Assembly: GCA_905221605.1 (NCBI GenBank)
Contig: CAJNDS010001746.1
Coordinates: 1-64,000 of the forward strand
DNA: 64,000 nt
Direction: 5' to 3'
Source of the DNA: Symbiodinium natans
Taxonomy: Eukaryota > Sar > Dinophyceae > Suessiales > Symbiodiniaceae
The notes beneath the pieces are model-generated. The model was not told the origin of the DNA. It did no database searches and saw nothing but the letters and a program-made list of their open reading frames with translations. The position numbers and the translations under genes were made by a program. Positions 11,230-23,289 of this stretch are shown here, one piece after another (within the stretch, counting starts at the first letter, position 1; each line of letters starts with the position of its first letter).

Positions 11230-11649
11230 CTCAACAAAAAAGGCCACTGAAAGTGAAGGAGAATTGAAGGGAGGCCCAGGGAAGGACCGGCACAAAAAAT
11301 GACAGAAAGGGGCAAGGGCAGGCTGGAAACAAGACCGGCAAGACGGGGTAAGACGATCAAGACTCTGCAACTTCAGCCGCGGTGAGATTCCAGACATTGC
11401 AGGCCAAATTTCCAATCTTCTCTATAGATCCAAATCCAGGAGGTTGGTGAACAAATTCCCAATCAAGCTTAAGACTTGATTCCAACTGCAGGACGACCTC
11501 GTGTCAACCGGACAGAGCGTGTTTTCCCAGCCAGGGTCGTCCTCCGACTATAAGAGCTGCTCCGGAAGCTTGCACAACTATCGACGGCGGTAGACGTTCT
11601 GTGCCATGCCATGCCATGCTGCTAGCTCGCTCGCTCATCTAGATTCTAC

Positions 11650-11857
11650 CTGTAGCTCGAGCATACGAGAACTGATGTAAGGCTGGTACTCCCAAGTTCT
11701 TCGCCAGGGATGAAACGACTTCCTTCGCAGCATGTGCCGCTTGTGCCTGCGCCGCCGATGCCTCGCACAGGCCCAAGGACGATAAGAAGAGTCGCAAGGC
11801 CTCAGGGCTGCCAAGTGCCCACCGCTTGCCCACCTCTTGTGCAATCGCCAGCGCTTC
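11650..11857 (-). CDS. Helical Ala-rich exon upstream of the SAP exons
   Basis: Open for 69 codons plus one base between an acceptor (GGTCAG) and a consensus donor (CTACAG|GTAGAA). It begins EALAIAQEVGKRWALGSPEA and ends ALHQFSYARAT, with QAQAAHAAKEVVSSLAKNL between: a helix-forming segment with no recognised domain. Strand and proximity suggest it is a 5' exon of the SAP gene, but it could belong to another. Confidence 0.5.
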
Positions 11858-12329
11858 CTGACCACCTCGCAGTGGCGACCTCCCAAACTCTGCACCCAGG
11901 GCGCACGTTATGGACAGATGTACAGACAGGACTCGGCTTGATTGAGGCTCGCCATGGCTCGCCTTGTCGGCGGAATCCAGAGGCCACTCTTATCAGGTGA
12001 GCGCGTCGTTTCCGGCGCTTCCTGGCCGGGACTGCGCGCCATCCCCCGCCTAAACCATGGAGCAGCCCCGGTGGGACCTTCGACGCTTGAATCTCGGCTT
12101 CGACCAAACGTTCCTGGCACAACTCCATGTGTACACTGTGTACGCGCACAAACGTTCACCCCGGTAGAGACTTCCCCGTTGAGACATGATGCTTCAAACT
12201 GCGCCCCCCCAAACACGCGTCTGAGCTGCGACCAGCTTAGCTTTGCAGCCTTTACTATCGACTCCTTTCTCCCGGCAGGAGTTGCGAAGCCTTGGTCCAC
12301 GTTTATGCAGATTTGTGCGTATCTGCGTA

Positions 12330-12545
12330 TTATGTCTTATGGAGCTCCTCACTCTGCAAAAATTCCCTGGAGGATCGGACTCCTTGACCGTCAGTTTGTG
12401 CAGCTCCTCGATGTACTTCCCCTTCCTCCACAAAAACAAAGAAAAAGGCATCTGCAACGAAGCCATCATAACCATCAGCTCCCTGCTTAAGAAGCTGCAT
12501 CCAAGCTTCGTCTTCGCATCCCATCGGCGAGGCTTCTTTGCCTGA
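12330..12545 (-). other. Possible further 5' exon(s) of the SAP gene
   Basis: After CCTCTCAG near 12545 the minus strand stays open in two frames. One contains KEASPMGCEDEAWMQLLKQ, the other KGKYIEELHKLTVKESDPPG. Coding character is moderate and splicing is ambiguous. No domain is recognised. Confidence 0.25.
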
Positions 12546-12599
12546 GAGGTGATTTCGGTACTCGGGGGAAAATCAGCTGCTGAAATAGCTCGAAGCCCA

Positions 12600-14840
12600 G
12601 CTGACGCCACGGGCCTTGTTAGGAACGGGTGGAGGCGGCATCTTTCTTTTGACACCTGTTGGCAGCCGTCGACTCAGGAAACACACGAATTGACAGCCAG
12701 ATGGAAGCGCCGCAATGAAGCCCCCCAAGCCTTGTGGCGCTTCAGGCTGTGCTTCACTCGCTTCGCTCGTGTTGGCATCTGCAGAGCCTTCCGCGCAAGA
12801 TGTTCAAAGACGTCATCGGATGAAACTGTAATGAAATTCAACATGCCAGGGCTAACCTGGGACACCTTCAGCTGGGTCGGAAAGCGATGCGTTGGTGTCT
12901 GTTTGAGGGCAACCCCGCTGCGCAGGAATTCTGAGGCATTCTGAGATTCTTTGAAATACTTCGCGACACACTCCGCTAAGCTCGAGGCGCTTCGACGCCT
13001 TTGGCTTGGCAGGTAGGCATTTTGGAGCGGCCGAGTCTACCTCTCGGACATGTGCTGAGGCAGCCCTTAACTCTTAAGCAGAGTGGAGATCGGTCCCGTG
13101 TGCTTTTGGGGACTTCAGCTCCCGGCCGTTGAGGTCTCGGGCACAGGCTCGTCAGGCTCGCAACGTTCGCCAGGCTCGCCCTGGGACCTGGCACCCCGGG
13201 AAAGCAAAAGGGCAAATCAACGGTTTTGATGTGACGAGCACTTCACTGAAAATCGTCCCAAGCAAACTTTGGGCGGACCCGATCTTCTGCTCTGGGTCGA
13301 TCAACGATTCTGGGCCTCTGCTTTCAAGCGCTTGGCATAGCGTACTATTCCACGCAGTGACAAAATGCCATACAGCAGCATACGATACAGAAATTAAAGC
13401 CAAAGATTGATGGACTCTTCAGTGTGGACACTGCAAAAACATCAGAGACACCGCAGACGCCTTGCGATTCCACCACTTGAACCTCGCCCGCTTGGCCTGC
13501 AAACTGCGGGTACTTAGTTTAGTTTCATGGAAGTTCATGAGAATGTCGTGCGTAGAGTGAGCTAGTTGGGACGTGCCTGCGGCCTGCACTGTCTCAATCG
13601 GGTCGGGCTCAGGCAGACTTTCCGGCAAAGCCAGGTCACCTCCAGCGATAGTCGGCGGCCGATACGACAAGCGGACAGCGGACAAAGTGTACAACGGTGA
13701 CCCGGCAGGTTACGACTTTTGGACCCGTGCCCTGTGGATGCACCGTTTCGTGCTGAGTGCAAGGAGTTGCGGCCTCGAAATGCGACAAGAATCCGACAAG
13801 AATCGAGCATTTCAACGGCTTGAGGGTTCATTGCGGTTCAGAACCAAGGCATAGTGGCAGAGTGTCTCCATGGCAAAGGATCTCGGGCCATGACGTTCTC
13901 AATCTCAAGGGTGAGGCGATCCATCAATACCTGGCCGGATGCTACGAGGTTGCCATTCGGCACAGCTCACTACGCTTGACCGCCCGCCTTCCTACTTCCG
14001 TTGCTTGGAAGTCCCAGATCTACACAGGCCTGTGTAAAGCCAGGACAATTGGAGGCGAGCTGAACCAGCTCAGAGCATGATATAGCACTTGTAATGTATG
14101 TAAATAAATAACTAAATATATATATATATATACATATAGTACTCAAGTGTCTGCGAGAGGAGGCCTTCCGGAGCTCCTGCAGTGGCATGCTGGAGAGGCC
14201 TGACTTAGCCAACGTTTGGATACATGTCAGACACAACACCTGCAGCAAGAACCGAAACACATAATTGAGCACACAACATGTCGGCTCGTTTAGGATGGTG
14301 CCTGATTGATGAAACATCCGGTCCTCATCGGCCTCAGACGTCAGACCAGAAGGCTGAACTTGATTCATGGCTCAAACGCAAGGCTTTTTGTATCTACAGG
14401 GCTTGTATGGGCTTGTAAAGCTCAGGAGGAAACCTCCGAAGTGCCAGGATCCCTCGGCGCACCTCGACATGAGCAACAAGGGTCAAGGGACTCAAACTCA
14501 AGGGGGGGGGGCCCGCCATGTCGGCCTCCATGGGCTTCATGACCTTCATGAGCTCCCTTCTCCTCTTGAGAGGCTGAGGTGTCTGGCCTGGAAGGGAATC
14601 GGATAAATGGCTTCAGCGACGTGGAATCTCTTGCGTTGCCGACTCCAAGCGCAGCCGAGGGTCAGTTCCAGTACTGGCTTCTCCTTCTGCTTGAGGCTCG
14701 GACACAAAGGCAGCGCACTCTGAAATGCAAACTGAAGTGTGATAGACCATGCTCCTGCTCTTCCGGACGACCTGGTCGCGCTCCTTTCTCCAAACCTTCG
14801 GGGCCACTCCTGACACAAGGACTTTCACGTTCATTCAGAC
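12600..14840. other. Mostly unassigned, one weak exon candidate
   Basis: No gene is firmly supported. Near 13594-13645 the minus strand reads GDLALPESLPEPDPIETVQ before a GC dinucleotide that could be a donor, a weak candidate. Near 14640-14700 a minus-strand Glu-rich stretch (EPQAEGEASTGTD) resembles the 15-residue mini-exon of the adjacent repeat. The rest shows only short ORFs and an AT tract at 14116. Confidence 0.25.
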
Positions 14841-14859
14841 AAAAAACGCCCTATTGACT

Positions 14860-17800
14860 CTGTCCAGTGGTGCAAGCAAGGCTCGCTGGCGCCAGTGCTG
14901 GCGCATCCTCGCTGATTGTTCCGCGACTTCCCTCGGAGAAAGGAGTCGTGGCGATCGGCTGAAGTTCCTCTGCCGCCACGGCTGCCGCCACCCCATGCCA
15001 GTTAGTCATCGCCTCACACGCCACATGTCCATTTATCGCTTTCACGTTGCACATGCTGCAAGACTGTTCGGAACCATCCAAACGAGATGGCCTCCTCTTG
15101 CCGGGTCGATGTCTGCAAGTCTCCCAAGTCTTGCTGAGACGCTTTCCTGAGCCGTGTCATCTTCGGGTGTTTCGGGAATGCTCCGAGGACTTGAACAAAC
15201 ATGCAAAATGCAGGGAAAGACTCGTTCTCTGCTCGGCAGGAGGGCTTTTGGCCGATGCTTCAGCGACCTCGTCCAAGGCATGCGCTTCTTCTCCTTGCGG
15301 GCTTCTCGGCTCCTGTTTCAGGGTCCGAGCAAACAGCATGTGCAAGCTAGAGTTTCATGAGCCGAGTGCCTGCTCTTCGGGACGATCAAGTGGCGCTCTG
15401 TTCTCCAAACTTTCGGGGCCACTCCTGACATTTTCAGGCTATTTCAGGCCCGTTGCAAACAAGACAGCCACGGTACTTGCACATCTTGTACTGACGCTGT
15501 CCAGAGGTGCAAGCAAGGCTCGCTGGCGCCAGTGCTGGCGCATCCTCGCTGATTGTTCCGCGACTTCCCTCGGAGAAAGGAGTCGTGATCGGCTGAAGTT
15601 CCTCTGCCGCCACGGCTGCCGCCACCCCATGCCAGTTAGTCATCGCCTCACACGCCACATGTCCATTTATCGCTTTCACGTTGCACATGCTGCAAGACTG
15701 TTCGGAACCATCCAAACGAGATGGCCTCCTCTTGCCGGGTCGATGTCTGCAAGTCTCCCAAGTCTTGCTGAGAGGCTTTCCTGAGCCGTGTCATCTTCGG
15801 GTGTTTCGGGAATGCTCCGAGGACTTGAACAAACATGCAAAATGCAGGGAAAGGCTCGTTCTCTGCTCGGCAGGAGGGCTTTTGGCCGATGCTTCAGCGA
15901 CCTCGTCCAAGGCAGGCTCTTCTTCTCCTTGTGGGCTTCTCGGCTCCTGTTTCAGGGTCCGAGCAAGCAGCATGTGCAAGCTGGAGTTTCATGAGCCGAG
16001 TGCCTGCTCTTCGGGACGATCAAGTGGCGCTCTGTTCTCCAAACTTTCGGGGCCACTCCTGACATTTTCAGGCTATTTCAGGCCCGTTGCAAACAAGACA
16101 GCCACGGTACTTGCACATCTTGTACTGACGCTGTCCAGTGGTGCAAGCAAGGCTCGCTGGCGCCAGTGCTGGCGCATCCTCGCTGATTGTTCCGCGACTT
16201 CCCTCGGAGAAAGGAGTCGTGGCGATCGGCTGAAGTTCCTCTGCCGCCACGGCTGCCGCCACCCCATGCCAGTTAGTCATCGCCTCACACGCCACATGTC
16301 CATTTATCGCTTTCACGTTGCACATGCTGCAAGACTGTTCGGAACCATCCAAACGAGATGGCCTCCTCTTGCCGGGTCGATGTCTGCAAGTCTCCCAAGT
16401 CTTGCTGAGACGCTTTCCTGAGCCGTGTCATCTTCGGGTGTTTCGGGAATGCTCCGAGGACTTGAACAAACATGCAAAATGCAGGGAAGGCTCGTTCTCT
16501 GCTCGGCAGGAGGGCTTTTGGCCGATGCTTCAGCGACCTCGTCCAAGGCAGGCGCTTCTTCTCCTTGTGGGCTTCTCGGCTCCTGTTTCAGGGTCCGAGC
16601 AAGCAGCATGTGCAAGCTGGAGTTTCATGAGCCGAGTGCCTGCTCTTCGGGACGATCAAGTGGCGCTCTGTTCTCCAAACTTTCGGGGCCACTCCTGACA
16701 TTTTCAGGCTATTTCAGGCCGTTCCAAACAAGACAGCCACGGTACTTGCACATCTTGTACTGACGCTGTCCAGAGGTGCAAGCAAGGCTCGCTGGCGCCA
16801 GTGCTGGCGCATCCTCGCTGATTGTTCCGCGACTTCCCTCGGAGAAAGGAGTCGTGGCGATCGGCTGAAGTTCCTCTGCCGCCACGGCTGCCGCCACCCC
16901 ATGCCAGTTAGTCATCGCCTCACACGCCACATGTCCATTTATCGCTTTCACGTTGCACATGCGCGCAAGACTGTTCGGAACCATCCAAGCGAGATGGCCT
17001 CCTCTTGCCGGGTCGATGCCTGCAAGTCTCCCAAGTCTTGCTGAGACGCTTTCCTGAGCCGTGTCATCTTCGGGTGTTTCGGGAATGCTTCAAGGACTTG
17101 AACAAACATGCAAAATGCAGGGAAAGGCTCGTTCTCTGCTCGGCAGGAGGGGTCTTGGCCGATGCTTCAGCGACCTCGTCCAAGGCAGGCGCTTCTTCTC
17201 CTTGTGGGCTTCTCGGCTCCTGTTTCAGGGTCCGAGCAAGCAGCATGTGCAAGCTGGAGTTTCATGAGCCGAGTGCCTGCTCTTCGGGACGATCAAGTGG
17301 CGCTCTGTTCTCCAAACTTTCGGGGCCACTCCTGACATTTTCAGGCTATTTCAGGCCCGTTGCAAACAAGACAGCCACGGTACTTGCACATCTTGTACTG
17401 ACGCTGTCCAGTGGTGCAAGCAAGGCTCGCTGGCGCCAGTGCTGGCGCATCCTCGCTGATTGTTCCGCGACTTCCCTCGGAGAAAGGAGTCGTGGCGATC
17501 GGCTGAAGTTCCTCTGCCGCCACGGCTGCCGCCACCCCATGCCAGTTAGTCATCGCCTCACACGCCACATGTCCATTTATCGCTTTCACGTTGCACATGC
17601 TGCAAGACTGTTCGGAACCATCCAAACGAGATGGCCTCCTCTTGCCGGGTCGATGTCTGCAAGTCTCCCAAGTCTTGCTGAGACGCTTTCCTGAGCCGTG
17701 TCATCTTCGGGTGTTTCGGGAATGCTCCGAGGACTTGAACAAACATGCAAAATGCAGGGAAAGGCTCGTTCTCTGCTCGGCAGGAGGGCTTTTGGCCGAT

Positions 17801-18590
17801 GCTTCAGCGACCTCGTCCAAGGCAGGCGCTTCTTCTCCTTGTGGGCTTCTCGGCTCCTGTTTCAGGGTCCGAGCAAGCAGCATGTGCAAGCTGGAGTTTC
17901 ATGAGCCGAGTGCCTGCTCTTCGGGACGATCAAGTGGCGCTCTGTTCTCCAAACTTTCGGGGCCACTCCTGACATTTTCAGGCTATTTCAGGCCCGTTGC
18001 AAACAAGACAGCCACGGTACTTGCACATCTTGTACTGACGCTGTCCAGTGGTGCAAGCAAGGCTCGCTGGCGCCAGTGCTGGCGCATCCTCGCTGATTGT
18101 TCCGCGACTTCCCTCGGAGAAAGGAGTCGTGGCGATCGGCTGAAGTTCCTCTGCCGCCACGGCTGCCGCCACCCCATGCCAGTTAGTCATCGCCTCACAC
18201 GCCACATGTCCATTTATCGCTTTCACGTTGCACATGCTGCAAGACTGTTCGGAACCATCCAAACGAGATGGCCTCCTCTTGCCGGGTCGATGTCTGCAAG
18301 TCTCCCAAGTCTTGCTGAGACGCTTTCCTGAGCCGTGTCATCTTCGGGTGTTTCGGGAATGCTCCGAGGACTTGAACAAACATGCAAAATGCAGGGAAAG
18401 GCTCGTTCTCTGCTCGGCAGGAGGGCTTTTGGCCGATGCTTCAGCGACCTCGTCCAAGGCAGGCTCTTCTTCTCCTTGTGGGCTTCTCGGCTCCTGTTTC
18501 AGGGTCCGAGCAAGCAGCATGTGCAAGCTGGAGTTTCATGAGCCGAGTGCCTGCTCTTCGGGACGATCAAGTGGCGCTCTGTTCTCCAAA
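14860..18590. repeat. Tandem array of a ~636-bp unit, about 6 copies
   Basis: Head-to-tail copies start with period 634-638 bp. The same internal site falls at 14980, 15614, 16251, 16886, 17524 and 18161, with a diverged seventh at 18783. Copies look nearly identical by eye, with scattered substitutions and 1-3-base indels (for example GGAAAGGCTC versus GGAAGGCTC near 16487). The unit ends in diverged flanking DNA on both sides. Confidence 0.95.
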
Positions 18591-18815
18591 CTTTCGTGGC
18601 CGCTCCTGACTCGCAGACAGTGGCAGTTTGTTGCAAACAAGACAGTTACGGTACTCGTATGTCTTGTGCTGACTTTGCTCAGAGGTGCAAGCAAGGCTCG
18701 CTGCCGCCAGCGCTGGCGCACCCTCGCTGAAGTTTGCATGGATGCTCTCGGTGGGGATTTCCTGCAAATCCTCCTCGGCCACAGCTGCCTCCTTTCCATG
18801 CTGGCTTGCGATCGC
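14980..18815 (-). CDS. Mini-exon array in the 636-bp repeat
   Basis: Each unit holds at least two candidate exons, both phase 0. A 33-nt exon (AMTNWHGVAAA) lies between GTGTGAG and donor GTGGCG at 14980-15012, 15614-15646, 16251-16283, 16886-16918, 17524-17556 and 18161-18193. The diverged copy at 18783-18815 keeps the length, acceptor (CGTAAG), donor (GTGGCC) and pattern (AIASQHGKEAA). A 45-nt exon (EPRSPQGEEAPALDE) lies between AAACAG and GACGAG|GTCGCT at 15268-15312, 15902-15946, 16538-16582, 17175-17219, 17812-17856 and 18449-18493. Sizes and phase match the 40-63 kb mini-exon family. A further conserved segment (DAPALAPASLACT) may be a third exon but has no clear donor. Function unknown. 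Confidence 0.45.
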
Positions 18816-18849
18816 CTTACGCGCCACATGTTGATCGTGTCGCTGTCGC

Positions 18850-21800
18850 AACGACACCGCAGGAGCCTCCTCTCCCAGTTGTGCTTCGGCACTTCCGGAT
18901 GTCCTCGGCCACAAGTGGCCACAAGTGGCCACAAGCCCTTCTGAGCTCCCATGAAACCTGCATGAAACAGTCTGCTCTCCGCTTCGGCTTTGGCTCCCGG
19001 GCTTGGTCTTTGCGGAGGCATCGTCCTCGCCCGCAGCCGCGTCGAGTGGTAGCCCCGGAAAGAAAACCCAAGTCTTAAGGAGTCAAAAGAGGTCTTAACA
19101 TGTCTGAGCATGTCTGAACATGAACCCACACTGTGGTACCATTGGCGAAAAACTGGCATGATTTCCGAAGTATGTGCCTTGAGCTCGACTAAAGGCACGG
19201 AGGCCAGACCTCCAAAGCAGCAGTTCAATTCTCCCAGTATGGCATTTTTTGCAATTTAGTGTACTCTCTCACAAGCCTTGTTGACTGCAGGAGAGCCTCC
19301 CGTCGTGTCGGGCATGTCTGTCCTAGGCAGGCATTTGTCACCTGTCACCTGTCCCCACGCGTGACAATCGCGGAGCTTCGTGTAAGACACCAAAAGGCTA
19401 CGACCAACTGGCTTGGCGGCGGCGTATCCATCTCGCGGGGGGCAAATGTGGCGCAATGTTGCTCAGGCCGAGTGGTGCTGAATTCTGCTGGCATTTCACT
19501 GGAGCCCCGGGCCGTCTCGGCACCTGATGGGAGCAAGGCAACCTGCAGTCACACTGATTACTGATTTTAACAACAAATGACATCACGGCAGCGGACGTGG
19601 CAGCAATTGAGGACTGTGCTGCAGGGCGTGACCTCTTTGGGGTCACAAGCACATCGTGGCTGCTGACCTGTGCCGTGCAAAAGAATGGCTGAAGGGACAC
19701 AACGAAAGACTTTGCACTTAGGCATCAGCAAATGAGTCTTCAGTGTTTGCAGTCGCAGTGCAGTCCTGGAGAAGCTCAGACAAGTTTCTCCACCGTGCAA
19801 GTGCGACGGGACTGCGACGAGGTATCCGATTGGAAAAGCAAGTGTCAGTGTCCTGAGAGCGTTCATGTCCACCTTGAAACAATCTGTTTGCCATCTGAAG
19901 GAAGTCCCGAACATCCTGCTCATCTGCCTGGTGCGAGGAACATGGCCTATGCGCTAAATGATTCTACGAGCTCTTCTGCTTGAGTTTCGGACTGCAGTTG
20001 AAATTGTCATGATCGATTCCGGCATCAACCTTTCATTTGCAGGGGATATATTCCAGGTATATGCGCAGGATGGGCGAAAAGGCATTCAAGAACAAACTAT
20101 TCGCTAGGACCTACTGTGGGCCAACGTAAGGTCATCATTGATCCGTAGGTGCGCGGCAGATGGGGAGCCACAGCCGGCGAAACAGCGGCGAGGTGTACCA
20201 ACGGCATTGTTGACACTGCAAATTGCCTGAAACTGGGAGTATCTCAGTGTGTCTCACAGTGGTTTATGTCTCAAGAACTAGAAGTACTACAATGAGTCTA
20301 AGGGCTCCACAGTGGCATGCCACGAGCAACTGCCAAATCTGGAACCCGGACCTGCATAGAGAAGGTCAGGGCGAAATCGCAAAAAGCAAGGAGCACAAAC
20401 AAAGCAAACACTGCCAAAGCCCAGGCCAAAGCAAAGAGGCTTTCAATTGAGATCCGAGCATATGCCCAGGGCACTTCGCAGACTTCGATTGCCTAACAGG
20501 ACGCATGGAATGCAGCCGCCACACTCTCATGGCCATGGGCCTTTCTGGCCTTCCTTGCTGCCTGAGTGTCCAAGAGAACGGCTAATTCAGCTAATTCAGG
20601 ACTTCTCGACATCGGGAGGGAAACCGTCCCCAAGATCGAACGAACGCCTTGCTCATGAAGATGCCTTACCCAACCCGCCCGTCAGTTGGGTGCATGTGGG
20701 CAAAGAATCTCAGTGAGCTTGTCTTCGTTAATGCGTTTTTGAAACAACTTGTCACCAATGTTCGCTCCAGGAAATTCCTTTGCAACAGAACTTTGCTCTA
20801 GACCATACCGTTTAGATACAGTATCTTTTTGCACGTCTCCTGCGAGACCTTTGACCCCGCTGCAAGCACATGGCGCGACCCGATCCTTGCAAGTACAAGA
20901 GGCACAAAAAGAACACAAAGGGCCCAACCAGGGAACCCTGAATTGAAAGGCCATGCCTCGTCGTGACCGTCGGGGAGTCCTCCCAAGAAAATGCATTCGT
21001 GAAATCGTGGCATGTCTCGGACTCCCACAACTCCCAGCATGCCACCGAACGACGTCCTCCATTACTAGATGTTGGGGACAGGCAATTAGACAGATAGATG
21101 TTCAGACTACCGCAATAGTACTAATTTCCTGAGTGCAGCCGGGACTACTGTAGACTTGGTGACAGCCTTCTCTGACATGCATGGTGATCGGACTCGGAGT
21201 ACGGCACGTGCTTGCAGCACTTAAGCGCGCTTTTTGTTCTGACAAACTTAAGAGAATCGGACAAGAACTTTGATTTTTGCAGCTTCGATGAAGGGTGCAC
21301 GCCGACTCTCCGCAGTGCGAGATGTCACCAGCACCGAGGCATCTCGCCCATCACAGGTCACCTCTTCTCTGTTGTGCATTGTTGTATCTTGTTGTGCCCT
21401 GACCAAGAACCTCATGTGCCGACGTTGTCGGCCGACGCTGCCGCTGCCGCTGACCGTCTAATTTTAAAGTGTGCTCGAGCACGAAGGGTGTCAAACCTCC
21501 AAGGCAGTTTGCGTGTTCGCGAAGCGCGAGATCGAACAGGCCGAATCCCCAAGGCAAACGCGACATTATGTACAGAAGCGCTTCGGCAGCCAAGTTTGAG
21601 ACGGAGAGGCGGGGAAACCCAAAACCTGCTCTAGCGACTGCTTCAGAGCAGTCGGCTGTTTCAACTTAAAGAAGCGAGAAAGAGAGCCGATGCATGTCAT
21701 AGCAAAGGATAGAACGATGCATCTCAAAGCATCTCAAAGCAAAGGTCCGAGCTAGTAGATGCATCTCAAAGTCATGCTCAATTGCTCAATGCCAACGACA

Positions 21801-23050
21801 TGACGAATCAAAGGTTTGTGCAACTTGGTGTGAGCGTGTCAGATGTAAAACTTTGCATCTCGAAACAAAGCTCTGTGTAAGCGAAATGCATCAAGAGCAA
21901 ACGCCTAAACAAGAGATCTGTGCCCTAGAGGCGTCTAGAAAAAGCAGACCAGGATCGGGTCTCCCCCTCCCAGACCCCCCAACCCTCGGGGCATCCGATA
22001 TTGGGTTTCAAGGCTGTGGGCCCTCAAACACAGCTGTGTAAACTGTGTAAACCCTGGGCCCTTTTGTGAAAGGCTCTTCTTGGAGAGCCCGCCTGGGACC
22101 TTCCCCCGGTTCTTGCGCTTGGTCGCCTCTGGCACCGCCCTGTCTACGCCATGACGTGCCTCATGCTGCACCGAGTGACTGATGACTTTATGACTTTCGG
22201 CCGTCAAAAACAAAAGAACGTTCTGACTGCTGCTTTGGGGACCCTCCATGTTGGGATTCCTCGTAATGATACGGGTGTGTCCCCTCCGAACGCTGCGCCC
22301 CGGATCGGGCCGGGCTGCCGAGACGGCGGGCACAAGCGTTTACAGCTAAGTGAATGCATCTCGATGAAAAAAAACCCCACTACTGCTTGGACTTGGAGTT
22401 TCGGTTGGGTTCTCCCCGCACCGAGAGATGCTTGCCATGCCAGCGTAAGATAAAACGCTGCAGCCAAGCCAGCAAGGAAACAGAAAACCGAAGCCAAACA
22501 AAGGCGGGAAGCAAACGCAGAACACGCATGCCGCAGTTATCTCAAACCGTGGAAGCAACTTCAGGTAAACAGCAAACAACGGACCAAACCCCAACACGCA
22601 CAGAGACGTGCGTTTTCTTGAATCGGCGGGCGGCTTGACGCTCGAAGCGATGCTAATCATGCTATACTCCCGTGACCGGGCCTTCCAAAACGAGGCTGTA
22701 GGATGAGAATGTCGCAACGCATTGGTGCGCGCGGAAACCTTGAGAGCACCACGAAAGTGCCCCAGAGCATCATTACAGACGTTTCTTAAGACTATAGGCG
22801 TGCTGAAGTTGGCACTGCACGCAATGGCACGCAAGGCACGTAAGCTGAGCCAGTTTGGCCAAGCAGCTTCCCCAAGCGATATGGCAGCCCGGGAGGCTGA
22901 CCACATCTTTGAACCGCCGATTCATCTGCAGCACAAGATCCAAATTCCATTCCAGTAGCTGGTCGCCCGTCACCTGCAATGAGGTGCCGACATTGCATGG
23001 TGACGGTATACCCCTTCTACTTCCTTAAAGGCGCCCCGGAGCGTGCCCCC
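18850..23050. other. No supported gene
   Basis: Unique sequence with scattered short ORFs on both strands and no convincing exon, domain or RNA gene. Short direct repeats include three copies of GGCCACAAGT near 18910 and repeated CATCTCAAAG near 21720-21770. Confidence 0.35.
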
Positions 23051-23083
23051 CGCCCCGCCCCCCCCCCCCTTCACAGTGCGAGC

Positions 23084-23155
23084 CTGTTGCAGCTTCTGCT
23101 GCTGCCTTGCCCCTGCCAGTTCTCCAAGCAAACGCATGGCAGGCACCGTGGGTGC
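23084..23155 (-). CDS. Class IV-like mini-exon
   Basis: A 72-nt, phase-0 segment between GGCTGAG and GC donor CAACAG|GCTCGC. It begins APTVPAMRLLGELAG and ends QQQKLQQ. Length, acceptor, GC donor and L-Q-Q end all match the class IV exons at 42.9 and 59-60 kb. A possible upstream partner is 23253-23285 (AKDAAAESKTE, 33 nt, donor GAG|GTGCAA), separated by 97 nt, close to the 96 nt between the class II and IV exons at 42.0 kb. That partner lacks an AG at its 5' edge, so it may be inactive. Confidence 0.4.
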
Positions 23156-23289
23156 CTCAGCCAACATCAAAAAGCTGCGTAGCAACGCCATTGAGGGGGC
23201 ACGCCAGTTCTTGGCCACCGCGCATCACTGGAGGGGAAGCTTTCACTTGCACCTCGGTTTTGGATTCTGCCGCGGCGTCTTTGGCATGA

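Noticed and set aside
15047-18331. Repeated ~246-codon + strand ORFs (MHMLQDCSEPSKRDG...)
   Set aside because: Long frames recur because the DNA repeats. The minus strand has symmetric, bounded mini-exons and a diverged copy that conserves them; the + frame is lost in the diverged copy.
14860-18590. CRISPR array
   Set aside because: Units are ~636 bp head-to-tail copies with no short repeat-spacer structure, in a eukaryotic context.
21420-21470. Possible class I mini-exon (ASADN before GTCGGC)
   Set aside because: No in-phase AG acceptor at the required distance; Ala-rich only because of a GCC-type repeat.
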